This document shows positions 1-6,660 of a stretch of DNA of 11,588 bases, piece by piece. The first letter of the stretch is position 1. Each line of letters starts with the position of its first letter. The DNA is from DAIDKA01 sp036489445. Its GTDB lineage: Bacteria > Pseudomonadota > Gammaproteobacteria > Steroidobacterales > Steroidobacteraceae. The notes beneath the pieces were generated by a model. It was not told the origin of the DNA. It did not search any database and was given only the letters and a program-made list of their open reading frames with translations. Made by a program: the position numbers and the translations under genes. The stretch is from positions 1 to 11,588 of the forward strand of contig DASXFV010000055.1 of NCBI GenBank assembly GCA_036489445.1, read 5' to 3'.

Positions 1-1
1 G

Positions 2-133
2 GTCGCCTTCGATCCGAAATACGCACCCATCGCCGCCGAAATCCCCATCCTCAACACGATGGATCAGCAGCGTAGTCCCGGATATCTACATTGTCAAACG
101 ATCGTACTGAGGAGCTGGGGGGAAAAGGGGTGA
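2..133 (+). CDS. possible 3' end of an unidentified gene, cut by the left edge
   Basis: A frame open from the window edge ends with TGA at 131-133. Its first 24 codons (2-73) have the strong G/C third-position bias of the real genes here and read like protein, including FDPKYAPIAAEIPILNTMDQ. After about position 73 this frame becomes unconvincing. The next frame over (ending TGA 108-110) then gives VVPDIYIVKRSY, so the gene may carry a one-base shift near 70-75 and really end at 110. I do not recognise the protein. The minus strand shares the same wobble positions and also reads without a stop here, so the strand is not certain. If it lies on the plus strand it converges on the histidine kinase gene. 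Confidence 0.25.
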   Translation, partial: VAFDPKYAPIAAEIPILNTMDQQRSPGYLHCQTIVLRSWGEKG

Positions 134-188
134 GTAGTTACTATTTATCGAAATATTATTCGCACGTCAAGCGCGACCGACGCAGTGA
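134..188. other. AT-rich gap downstream of the kinase gene
   Basis: This short stretch is much richer in A and T than its surroundings, mainly 137-162. It contains a weak five-pair A/T hairpin (TATTT 142-146, AAATA 151-155, four-base loop). The stem has no G/C pairs and no convincing T-run follows on either strand, so I do not call a terminator. No gene is visible in it. Confidence 0.4.
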
Positions 189-1535
189 TTATACGGGCAG
201 GCTGAGCCGGAACACCGATCCGTGCGGCAGGTTGGAACGCACCACAATCTGCCCGCCGTGGCTGAGCGCGATGCGCCGCGCGAGGCTCAGCCCCACGCCC
301 GACCCGCCCGGCTTGGTGCTGAAGAAGGGCACGAAGATCTGCTCGCGCGCCACGGTCGTCAGGCCCGGGCCGTTGTCGGCGATGTCGATGAAGCACAGCC
401 CCTCCCCGAGCCCGCAGGTCACCCCGATGCAGGCGCCGGGCTGGCCGCGAACCGCCTCGGCGGCATTGCGCAGCAGGTTGATGAGTGCCTGCTCCAACAG
501 GTCAGCATCACCGCGCACGGTGAGATCTGACGGCGTAACCGTGCTCGCATAGCTGACATGCCCCTGCCCTAATGCCGGCGCGAGCAGGCGTTCGACCCCC
601 TCCAGCACGCTCTGCAATCGTAGCGGCTGCAGCAACGGCTCGGGCAGCTCTGCGACCTTGCGGTAGCGGTCCACAAAGCGCATCAGACCGAGGCTGCGGC
701 GGCGGATAGTCTCCAGCGCTGCGGCCACCTCCTCCGTGTGCCCGCCCGCCCGCAGCAACGCATCCAGGCTTTCCGACAGGGACGCGATGGGCGTCAGGGA
801 ATTCATCATCTCGTGGGCCAGCACCCGTGTGATGTCGTCCCAGGCCTTGTGCTCCACTGCATCCAGGTCCCCGGCAAGGCGCTGCAGACAGATCAGCCGC
901 TGCGCCACCCCTGCCGGTACCGTGAACTGCGACGCCGAAGCGAGCAGCTCGCGGCCATTGCTCAGTCGCACGATCTGCTGCGCGCCCGGCGGCAGCACCG
1001 CCAGCAGGCCCGCGGTGCGCTCATCCAGTGCCACCAGCTGCTCCAATCGTGGCACGGATTCACCGAGCAGCCGATGTGCGGCGCGGTTGACCATCCGCAG
1101 CGCCCCGTCCGAGCTGATGACAACGAGGGCAGCCGGGACCGTGTCCAGCAGGGTCTGCAGATAATCGGCGCCCTGGCGCTGCGTGCGCCGCTCCTGCTGC
1201 AGATGGTGTCGAGCACGATCGAAGGCCGGGAGCAGATGACCCGGAGTGGCGGGGCCCGGCACCGGCGCCTCCAACGCACCGGCCGCCAGAGAGTCCAGAA
1301 AGCGCTGCATCGACCGATCGGCATGCGCCACTACCCGCACCAGATCGGCCACGACCAGCACACCGCAGAGGACCACTACCAACACGGTGGCATAGAATTG
1401 CGTGGCCGCCAGCAGCCACAGCACACCGACGATCAGCACGGCAAGCAGCAAGGCGCGGAACAGCACCGCAAACTGGAAATGCCGCGGCAATGCGCCGCCA
1501 GCCCCCATCACCCTCGGACCGGTACTAGAGTCCAT
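189..1535 (-). CDS. membrane sensor histidine kinase, NtrY-like, with intramembrane-type N-terminus and PAS-like domain
   Basis: This 448-residue kinase is predicted to autophosphorylate on a histidine and pass the phosphate to the regulator encoded just upstream. Two membrane helices lie at about 22-45 and 48-70, with only a few residues between them, so there is no real periplasmic sensor domain. A PAS-like region covers about 125-215. The H-box reads VLAHEMMNSLTPIASLSESL with His241 as phosphorylation site; the HExxN form (E242, N245) is the arrangement linked to both kinase and phosphatase activity. The ATP-binding domain is complete: N-box NLLRNAAEA (353-361), G1 DNGPGL with Asp387, F-box FVPFFSTK (401-408), G2 GSGVGLSLA (411-419). 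The ATG overlaps the regulator's stop region by 11 bp and has a weak ribosome site, which suggests translational coupling; Met10 is a possible alternative start. The signal sensed is unknown. Confidence 0.95.
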   Translation of the reverse strand: MDSSTGPRVMGAGGALPRHFQFAVLFRALLLAVLIVGVLWLLAATQFYATVLVVVLCGVLVVADLVRVVAHADRSMQRFLDSLAAGALEAPVPGPATPGHLLPAFDRARHHLQQERRTQRQGADYLQTLLDTVPAALVVISSDGALRMVNRAAHRLLGESVPRLEQLVALDERTAGLLAVLPPGAQQIVRLSNGRELLASASQFTVPAGVAQRLICLQRLAGDLDAVEHKAWDDITRVLAHEMMNSLTPIASLSESLDALLRAGGHTEEVAAALETIRRRSLGLMRFVDRYRKVAELPEPLLQPLRLQSVLEGVERLLAPALGQGHVSYASTVTPSDLTVRGDADLLEQALINLLRNAAEAVRGQPGACIGVTCGLGEGLCFIDIADNGPGLTTVAREQIFVPFFSTKPGGSGVGLSLARRIALSHGGQIVVRSNLPHGSVFRLSLPV

Positions 1536-2070
1536 GCTTCGACATCCGTCGATAGAGCGCCGGACGGCTCAGGCCCAGTGCCGCTGCCGCCAGCGAGATG
1601 TTGCCCCCGTGCTGCAGCAATGCACGCTCGATGGCGCCGCGCTCCAGCGTCTCCAGGTTCAGCGTCTCCGCCGCGCGCCGCCGGCGCGTGGCCGCGGCGG
1701 CTGCGATCACCGTCGCAATGAGCTTGTCGTTGTGCCAGGGCTTGAGCACGAAATCCGTCGCGCCGCGCTTGAGCGCTTCAACCGCCAGCGAGACCCCGCC
1801 GAAGGCCGTCATCAGCACCACGGCAAGGCTGGCGTCCAGTTCCCGCAAGCGCGCCAGGGCATCGAGCCCGGCCCCGCCGCTGCGGTCACCGGTCACGAAA
1901 TTCATATCCAGCAGCACCACATCGAAGCTTACGGCCTCGAGCCTCTCTGCCAATGCGGCCGGCACATTCAGCGTTTCGATGACCCTGCAACAGCCCGCCA
2001 GCGCAATGCGGGCCGCACGCTGCACATCGGCGTCGTCCTCGACAATAAGAACCGCCGCATCTTCAATCAT
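1525..2070 (-). CDS. response regulator: receiver domain plus Fis-type helix-turn-helix, no AAA+ domain
   Basis: This 181-residue transcription factor should be phosphorylated by the adjacent kinase and bind DNA, most plausibly in the divergent region next to it. Residues are numbered from an upstream GTG that would give 184. The receiver (about 8-122) shows the acidic pocket E14/D15/D16, phospho-acceptor Asp58 in VVLLDMN, Thr91 and Lys113 in KPW. A short Arg-rich linker (about 131-138) leads to a Fis-type HTH (146-184), NISLAAAALGLSRPALYRRM. NtrC proteins carry a sigma-54-activating ATPase between these domains; it is absent, giving a RegA/PrrA/ActR-like layout but an NtrC-like HTH. I chose the ATG at 2070 because an AGAGG lies about 11 bases upstream of it; for the GTG at 2079 the same AGAGG is only two bases away. 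The stop overlaps the kinase start. Confidence 0.93.
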   Translation of the reverse strand: MIEDAAVLIVEDDADVQRAARIALAGCCRVIETLNVPAALAERLEAVSFDVVLLDMNFVTGDRSGGAGLDALARLRELDASLAVVLMTAFGGVSLAVEALKRGATDFVLKPWHNDKLIATVIAAAAATRRRRAAETLNLETLERGAIERALLQHGGNISLAAAALGLSRPALYRRMSKHGL

Positions 2071-2102
2071 GAGCGCCACATCCTCTGTGCCTGACCCCCG
2101 AG

Positions 2103-2120
2103 GTGTTCAATTCCGGACAC
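2103..2120. promoter_or_regulatory. candidate operator: imperfect inverted repeat
   Basis: GTGTTC (2103-2108) and GGACAC (2115-2120) form a dyad with five of six arm positions matching around a six-base spacer. It lies about 75-95 bases upstream of the candidate plus-strand -10 element, a reasonable place for an activator site. A dimeric Fis-type regulator is expected to bind such a dyad. Assignment to the neighbouring regulator is inference from position only, and only one copy is seen. Confidence 0.3.
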
Positions 2121-2175
2121 TCCTTGGCGCCCCTGGCTGCCGCGTCGCACGCAAGTCACTGATTGGGCGAATTTT

Positions 2176-2202
2176 TTGGTCCCAGCTTTACCGCCATACA
2201 CT
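2176..2202 (+). promoter_or_regulatory. weak candidate promoter for the exporter operon
   Basis: TTGGTC (2176-2181) and TACACT (2197-2202) resemble sigma-70 -35 and -10 elements at three and four of six positions, but the 15-base spacer is short. If real, transcription would begin near 2209-2210, at the adaptor ATG itself, giving a leaderless message. A weak -35 is compatible with an activator-dependent promoter. Confidence 0.25.
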
Positions 2203-2209
2203 ATCCGAT

Positions 2210-3517
2210 ATGGTCGCCGCTGTGAAAACTCCCATGCCGTCGGCTGTGCTGCACTCCGGCATGGATCGGCCCCGGACGTTGCCGTGGTGGCGCCTGAAGC
2301 TGTGGCAGCAGCTGTTGTTGGGCATCGCGGCCGTGATCCTGATGGCCGCTGCTGCCGTGCTGTTGCTGGGCCCCGCCCAGCGCAGTGTCAGTATTCCCAC
2401 CAGCAGCCTCACCATCGCGACCACCGAGCGGGGCGTGTATCACGACATCATTCCCCTCACTGGCGAAGTCGTTCCCCATGACACGGTCTACCTGGATGCC
2501 GTGGAGGGTGGGCGTATCGAGCACATCCTGGTACAGGCGGGCGACAGCGTGAAGGCGGGCCAGCCGCTGGTGGAGTTCAGCAACACGGCGCTGGAACTGG
2601 ACGTGCTGGATCGGGAAGGACGGCTGGTGCAGTCCATCACGGAGTCGCAGTCCTATCAGACCCAGCTGGAGCAGAACCGGGTGGCCAATCAGAAGGCTCT
2701 CGCCCAGATCAACTACGACATCATCCGTTTGCAGCGCGCCCTCGACCGCCGCGAGGGGTTGGTGGCGCAGCACCTGGTGTCGGTGGAATCGCGCGATCAG
2801 ATCAAGGACGAACTCGACAACGCGTTGCTGCAGCGGCCGATGCAGGAGGAAAGCAACCGCCGGCAGGAACAGCTGCGGGAGAAGCAGTTACCCCAATTGC
2901 AGGCCACGATCGCCAAGCTGCAGCAGGATCTGGTGATCACGCATGGCAAGCTCGCTGATCTGACGGTGCGTGCACCGGTAAGCGGACTTGTCACCAGCAT
3001 GGACCTCACGGTGGGTGAAAACCGCAATCTCGGGGATCGCCTGGCCGAAATCACGCCGGCCACCGGCTATAAGCTGTCGGCCACGGTGGACGAGTATTAC
3101 CTGGGCCGCGTACGTCCAAGGCAGAGTGCGAGCATCCAGCTGGACGACAAATCATGGCCACTCAAAGTCACGCGCGTCTATCCTGAAGTGAAAAGCGGCG
3201 GCTTCGTGGTCGATCTCGCCTTCGATGGCGCAACGCCCCCCGGCCTGCTGCGCGGCCAGACCCTGCAGGGAAGACTGTCCCTGGGCGCGGATGTACCGGG
3301 GTTGGTGTTGCCCGCAGGTGCCTTCCTGGAACGCAGCGGTGGCGATTGGGCATTCGTCCTGACACCGGACGGTCACAGCGCCCGACGGCGGCGGATCAAG
3401 GTCGGCCGGCGCAACGCCGAGCAGATCGAGATCCTGGGGGGCCTTGCCGCAGGCGAGCGCGTCATCACTTCCGATTACACCGGGCTGGAACGCATCGACC
3501 GCATCGATCTCAAATAA
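2210..3517 (+). CDS. periplasmic adaptor (membrane fusion protein) of an ABC exporter, HlyD/MacA type
   Basis: This 435-residue protein should link the inner-membrane permease to an outer-membrane channel. A cytoplasmic head is followed by one membrane anchor (about 34-54). The first lipoyl-like half is about 93-128 (GGRIEHILVQAGDSVKAGQP), then a long Gln/Glu-rich coiled-coil hairpin (about 130-250), the second lipoyl half (252-280, LTVRAPVSGLVTSMDLTVGE), a beta-barrel (about 285-365) and a membrane-proximal domain to the end. There is no lipoprotein cysteine, so the membrane helix anchors it. The start is uncertain: none of ATG 2210, GTG 2222, ATG 2234 or ATG 2261 has a clear ribosome site. 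I use 2210 as the first start downstream of the candidate promoter; 2261 would give 418 residues and keep the anchor. The same frame is open back to about 1598, but that part lies antisense to the regulator. It ends 11 bp before the ATPase gene. Confidence 0.9.
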   Translation: MVAAVKTPMPSAVLHSGMDRPRTLPWWRLKLWQQLLLGIAAVILMAAAAVLLLGPAQRSVSIPTSSLTIATTERGVYHDIIPLTGEVVPHDTVYLDAVEGGRIEHILVQAGDSVKAGQPLVEFSNTALELDVLDREGRLVQSITESQSYQTQLEQNRVANQKALAQINYDIIRLQRALDRREGLVAQHLVSVESRDQIKDELDNALLQRPMQEESNRRQEQLREKQLPQLQATIAKLQQDLVITHGKLADLTVRAPVSGLVTSMDLTVGENRNLGDRLAEITPATGYKLSATVDEYYLGRVRPRQSASIQLDDKSWPLKVTRVYPEVKSGGFVVDLAFDGATPPGLLRGQTLQGRLSLGADVPGLVLPAGAFLERSGGDWAFVLTPDGHSARRRRIKVGRRNAEQIEILGGLAAGERVITSDYTGLERIDRIDLK

Positions 3518-3528
3518 GGGGGACCCGT

Positions 3529-4209
3529 ATGTTGAGCCTGCAGAACATCAGCAAGATCTACCGCACCACGGAAGTGGAGACTCATGCCCTGGCGCAGGTA
3601 TCCCTTGCGGTCCGTCCCGGTGAATTCCTGGCCATCATGGGGCCCTCGGGCTGTGGCAAGTCCACGCTGCTGAATATCCTGGGACTGCTCGACAATCCGG
3701 ACAGCGGCAGCTATTCGTTCTTCGGCGAGGAGGTCGCGCGCCTGCGCGAGAAGGATCTCACCCGTTTGCGGCGCGGCAGCGTGGGCTTTGTCTTCCAGAG
3801 CTTCAACCTCATCGACGATCTGAATGTCTACGAGAACGTCGAGGTGTCACTGCTGTATCGCAAGATGAGCGGTGGCGAGCGCCGCCGGCGGATCACCGCG
3901 GCGCTGGAACGCGTCGGTCTCACTCATCGCGCCCGCCATCTGCCCAGTCAACTCTCCGGTGGTCAGCAGCAGCGCGTCGCCATCGCCCGGGCCCTGGTGG
4001 GCGAGCCGAAGCTGATTCTGGCGGACGAGCCCACCGGCAATCTGGACACCGAAAATGGCACCGCCGTCATGGCCATGCTCACGGAAATCAATCGCGCCGG
4101 CACGACCGTGATCATGGTGACGCACTCCCTGTTGCACGCGGCGGCAGCGGCACGCACGGTGAAGCTGCTCGATGGGCAGGTGGTCAGCGAAACCTTGTTG
4201 GCCGCGTAA
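3529..4209 (+). CDS. ABC transporter ATP-binding protein, LolD/MacB-type
   Basis: At 226 residues this is a full-length ATPase of the family that drives LolCDE, MacB and FtsX permeases; it would hydrolyse ATP as a dimer on the cytoplasmic face. All catalytic motifs are present: Walker A GPSGCGKST (38-46), Q-loop Gln90 in FVFQSFNL, signature LSGGQ (142-146), Walker B LILADE (162-167) with catalytic Glu167, the EPTGNLD stretch typical of the family (167-173), and switch His199 in VTHS. The ATG follows AAGGGGG by six bases, and the adaptor stop is 11 bp upstream. It is the only ATPase in the window and is followed by at least four permease genes, so it probably serves them all. An open frame continues upstream to 3346 but overlaps the adaptor and is not used. 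Confidence 0.96.
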   Translation: MLSLQNISKIYRTTEVETHALAQVSLAVRPGEFLAIMGPSGCGKSTLLNILGLLDNPDSGSYSFFGEEVARLREKDLTRLRRGSVGFVFQSFNLIDDLNVYENVEVSLLYRKMSGGERRRRITAALERVGLTHRARHLPSQLSGGQQQRVAIARALVGEPKLILADEPTGNLDTENGTAVMAMLTEINRAGTTVIMVTHSLLHAAAAARTVKLLDGQVVSETLLAA

Positions 4210-4218
4210 GACCACAGC

Positions 4219-4223
4219 GGAGG
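4219..4223 (+). promoter_or_regulatory. ribosome binding site of permease 1
   Basis: GGAGG sits seven bases before the ATG at 4231, in the 21-bp gap after the ATPase stop. It is among the strongest translation signals in the operon. Confidence 0.7.
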
Positions 4224-4230
4224 GGGGACG

Positions 4231-6648
4231 ATGTTCCGCAACTGCCTGGCCGCCGCCCTGCGCCACCTCTCGCGCAACCGGCTGTACACCGCGATCAGCG
4301 TCTTGGGCCTCGCCATCGGCTTGTGCACAGCGCTGATTGCAGCCCTCGTGATCCGCAATCAGTACACCTACGATCATTTCGTTCCGGGATACGAGCGCAC
4401 GTACGCCGTGCTGCCGGTGATTACCCCGCCGGGCCTGGGACGACAATACATCCAGGTGACGCCGCTGCGCACGGCCGGACAGCTCGGGCAGCAGTTCCCG
4501 CAAGTCGAGGCCGCGAGCCGCGTTCTGGATATGAAGATGATCGTAGAGTACGGCAGGCAAAAGTCGAGTGAGACGGTCTACTGGGCCGACCCCAATCTGC
4601 CCGACGTTTTGCCGCTGCCAGGTTATGCAGGTGACGTCGCAGCGGCGCTTCACTCGCCGAACGGGCTCCTCCTGTCGCGCAACTACGCGCGCAGGTTCTT
4701 CGGCCGTGACGCGCCGCTGGGCGAAACGCTGATGGTCGAGGGACACCCGATGGTCGTACGCGCCGTGATCCAGGATCCGCCGCCGAACGGCACGCACCTG
4801 CGGCGCGAAATCATCGCCGCGGGCATTACCAACTTCTCACCGACCCAGGTCAAGGAGAGCGAGGCGGCCAACAGGCTGGGCAATCTGGGCCTCGCCTCCG
4901 GACTGACGTACGTGCGTCTGAAGCCCGGTACCAATGTCGCCGCCTTCAGACGGGGCCTGCCCCGGCTCCTGGAGTCCTCTGGTCCCGGGCCGCACATACT
5001 GTCGCTGGAACTGGTCCGCATCGACCGGCTCAACACCCACGAAGGCATGCACCCGGGATTTCGCAGCCGCATGACGCTACTCGGGGTCCTGGGTGCAGTG
5101 GTGCTGCTGATTGCGGCGGTCAACTTCGTCAATCTCCAGACCGCTCGCTCGGCCTTGCGGGCGCGCGAAGCCGCCATCCGTACTCTGGCGGGCGCCAGCC
5201 GGCGTACGGTGATTGTGCAGTTTCTCGGCGAGGCGCTGCTCTATGCCGCTGCTGCCGCCCTGCTCGCTGTCGCACTGACCGAGTGGCTGCTGCCGCGGGT
5301 CAACGCCTTCCTCGATGCCGGCGCAGTGCTCGACTACCGCCACGAGCCGGGTCTGATCGGCGCTCTGGCCGGGACAACCATCCTGCTGGGCCTTCTTGCC
5401 GGTGCCTGGCCGGCCTTCGTGCAGTCGGGATTCCGGCCGGTGAACGTCCTGCGGGGAGCCGCTACCGTTCCGGGCGGGGCTGCCGTGCGTCAGGGCCTGG
5501 TCGCATTGCAGTTTGCGCTGCTGATCGCGCTCGCCATCTGCGCCGGCGTGGTGTACCGGCAGCGGGAGTTCGCAATGGCCGACGCGCTGCGAATGAACCG
5601 TGATCAGGTACTGATGGTCTACGCGCCTGGGCCGCATGGCAGCGCATTTGCCGACGAACTGAGGAAGCTTCCCGGAGTTCATGCAGTGACGCGGGCCACC
5701 GTGCCCTTTCTGGGCTCGTCCGGCTTCGAAGGTCTGGGGGCCATCAGCATCGCAACGGTGCCCACGAAGAGCGGCGGAAACATCTCGCTCAACACGTTCC
5801 CAGTGGACTTCGATCTGTTCGATTTTTACGGCATCAGGCCGCTGGCAGGGCGGCTGCCGGATATCGATGGCCGGTCACCGCGCATCACCGACCCGGAGTA
5901 TGTGGTGCTGAATGAGACCGCGGCGCGCAAGTTCGGCCTCGGATCGCCTGAGCAAGCGCTCGGGAAGCGTGTGCCACTATCCCCGCCGGGCAGACCCGGC
6001 ACGCCCGACAAGCCGGAGCAGTCCACTGTTCTGGCCGTCGTGCCTGATTTCTCCCTGAGTTCCGTCGCAGAGGCGGTACCGCCGACGGCTTACTTTCAGC
6101 GGGACAGCGGGTTCGACCTCATCAATGTCCGGCTCAGTGGCCGTGATATTCCGGAGACGCTCGCGGCCATCGACGCGTTATGGCGTCGCCTCGCCAATAC
6201 CGATCTACCCAAGCGCTTCTTCCTGGACCAGCAAATCCAGCGGCAGTACCTGGGCGTACTGCGTCAATCTCAGGCCTTCGGTATCTGCGCGGTGATTGCC
6301 GTGGCCCTGTCCTGCATCGGGCTCTTCGCCCTCACGGCGGCAGCAGCCGAGCGGCGCACCAAGGAGATCGGCATCCGCAAGGCCCTTGGTGCGAACACAG
6401 GCGATGTGGTGCGGCTGTTGCTGTGGCAGTTCAGCAAGCCGGTGGTCTGGGCAAGCCTGCTCGCCTGGCCGGTCGCCGCGTACGTGATGCGTCGCTGGCT
6501 TGCCGGCTTCGCGTATCACATCGATCTGCCGTTGTGGTTGTTCCCGGCAGCCGCCCTCGCGGCCTTGCTGATCGCGCTCGCGACGGTGGCCACGCAATCC
6601 GTCCTGGTGGCGCACGCCCGGCCCGTGGAAGCGCTTCGTTACGAATAG
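4231..6648 (+). CDS. ABC transporter permease 1, tandem-FtsX (eight-helix) MacB-like
   Basis: This 805-residue inner-membrane permease has two similar halves, each with a membrane helix, a large periplasmic MacB-like domain and an FtsX three-helix block. Helices are visible at about 18-42, 283-303, 328-350, 374-396, 423-443, 682-705, 735-755 and 765-795; periplasmic domains span about 43-280 and 446-678. The second FtsX block carries the family motif ERRTKEIGIRKALGA (707-721), which should contact the ATPase. In the first block the equivalent reads AREAAIRTLAGA (311-322), with Thr in place of Lys. Over its last 141 residues it matches permease 2 at 90 positions by eye, about 64 percent, so it is the outlier of the three complete copies. 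It lacks the cysteine pair found in permeases 2 and 3 and has a Pro-rich insertion at about 585-597. The substrate is unknown. It ends ALRYE, as do the others. Confidence 0.94.
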   Translation: MFRNCLAAALRHLSRNRLYTAISVLGLAIGLCTALIAALVIRNQYTYDHFVPGYERTYAVLPVITPPGLGRQYIQVTPLRTAGQLGQQFPQVEAASRVLDMKMIVEYGRQKSSETVYWADPNLPDVLPLPGYAGDVAAALHSPNGLLLSRNYARRFFGRDAPLGETLMVEGHPMVVRAVIQDPPPNGTHLRREIIAAGITNFSPTQVKESEAANRLGNLGLASGLTYVRLKPGTNVAAFRRGLPRLLESSGPGPHILSLELVRIDRLNTHEGMHPGFRSRMTLLGVLGAVVLLIAAVNFVNLQTARSALRAREAAIRTLAGASRRTVIVQFLGEALLYAAAAALLAVALTEWLLPRVNAFLDAGAVLDYRHEPGLIGALAGTTILLGLLAGAWPAFVQSGFRPVNVLRGAATVPGGAAVRQGLVALQFALLIALAICAGVVYRQREFAMADALRMNRDQVLMVYAPGPHGSAFADELRKLPGVHAVTRATVPFLGSSGFEGLGAISIATVPTKSGGNISLNTFPVDFDLFDFYGIRPLAGRLPDIDGRSPRITDPEYVVLNETAARKFGLGSPEQALGKRVPLSPPGRPGTPDKPEQSTVLAVVPDFSLSSVAEAVPPTAYFQRDSGFDLINVRLSGRDIPETLAAIDALWRRLANTDLPKRFFLDQQIQRQYLGVLRQSQAFGICAVIAVALSCIGLFALTAAAAERRTKEIGIRKALGANTGDVVRLLLWQFSKPVVWASLLAWPVAAYVMRRWLAGFAYHIDLPLWLFPAAALAALLIALATVATQSVLVAHARPVEALRYE

Positions 6649-6652
6649 GAGG
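6647..6652 (+). promoter_or_regulatory. ribosome binding site of permease 2, overlapping the permease 1 stop
   Basis: A perfect AGGAGG begins inside the TAG stop of permease 1 (6646-6648) and lies eight bases before the GTG at 6661. It decides the GTG start and points to coupled translation of the two permeases. Confidence 0.75.
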
Positions 6653-6660
6653 CCCCGAAG

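Larger units (their letters stand above)
2071..2209. promoter_or_regulatory. divergent regulatory region between the two-component system and the exporter operon
   Basis: About 140 bp separate the regulator start (minus strand) from the earliest sensible adaptor start (plus strand), so promoters for both directions must lie here. Visible elements are an imperfect dyad at 2103-2120, a run of six T within an AT-rich stretch at 2171-2177, and a weak plus-strand promoter-like pair at 2176-2202. I see no convincing minus-strand promoter. Regulator and exporter genes facing away from each other usually mean the regulator controls the exporter, and often itself. Confidence 0.7.

Noticed and set aside
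142..155. A hairpin considered as terminator of the kinase transcript
   Set aside because: The stem is five A/T pairs with no G/C and no T-tract follows on the minus strand.
738..1721. A 327-codon plus-strand open frame
   Set aside because: It is antisense to the histidine kinase and regulator, whose catalytic motifs are complete. It has no recognisable domain.
2122..2140. A possible sigma-54 -24/-12 promoter (TGGCGC and downstream TGC)
   Set aside because: The GG to GC distance is 11 rather than the required 10 bases, and the local regulator lacks the AAA+ domain needed to activate sigma-54.
1598..2209. An upstream in-frame extension of the adaptor gene by about 204 codons
   Set aside because: This part is antisense to the regulator gene and low in complexity (Ser, Ala, Arg). 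The adaptor anchor and domains all lie after 2210.
3865..3894. A second ABC-signature-like string (SGGE) in the ATPase before the true LSGGQ
   Set aside because: It sits in the variable helical region ahead of the signature, where basic residues are common in this family. The genuine signature at residues 142-146 has the correct spacing to Walker B.
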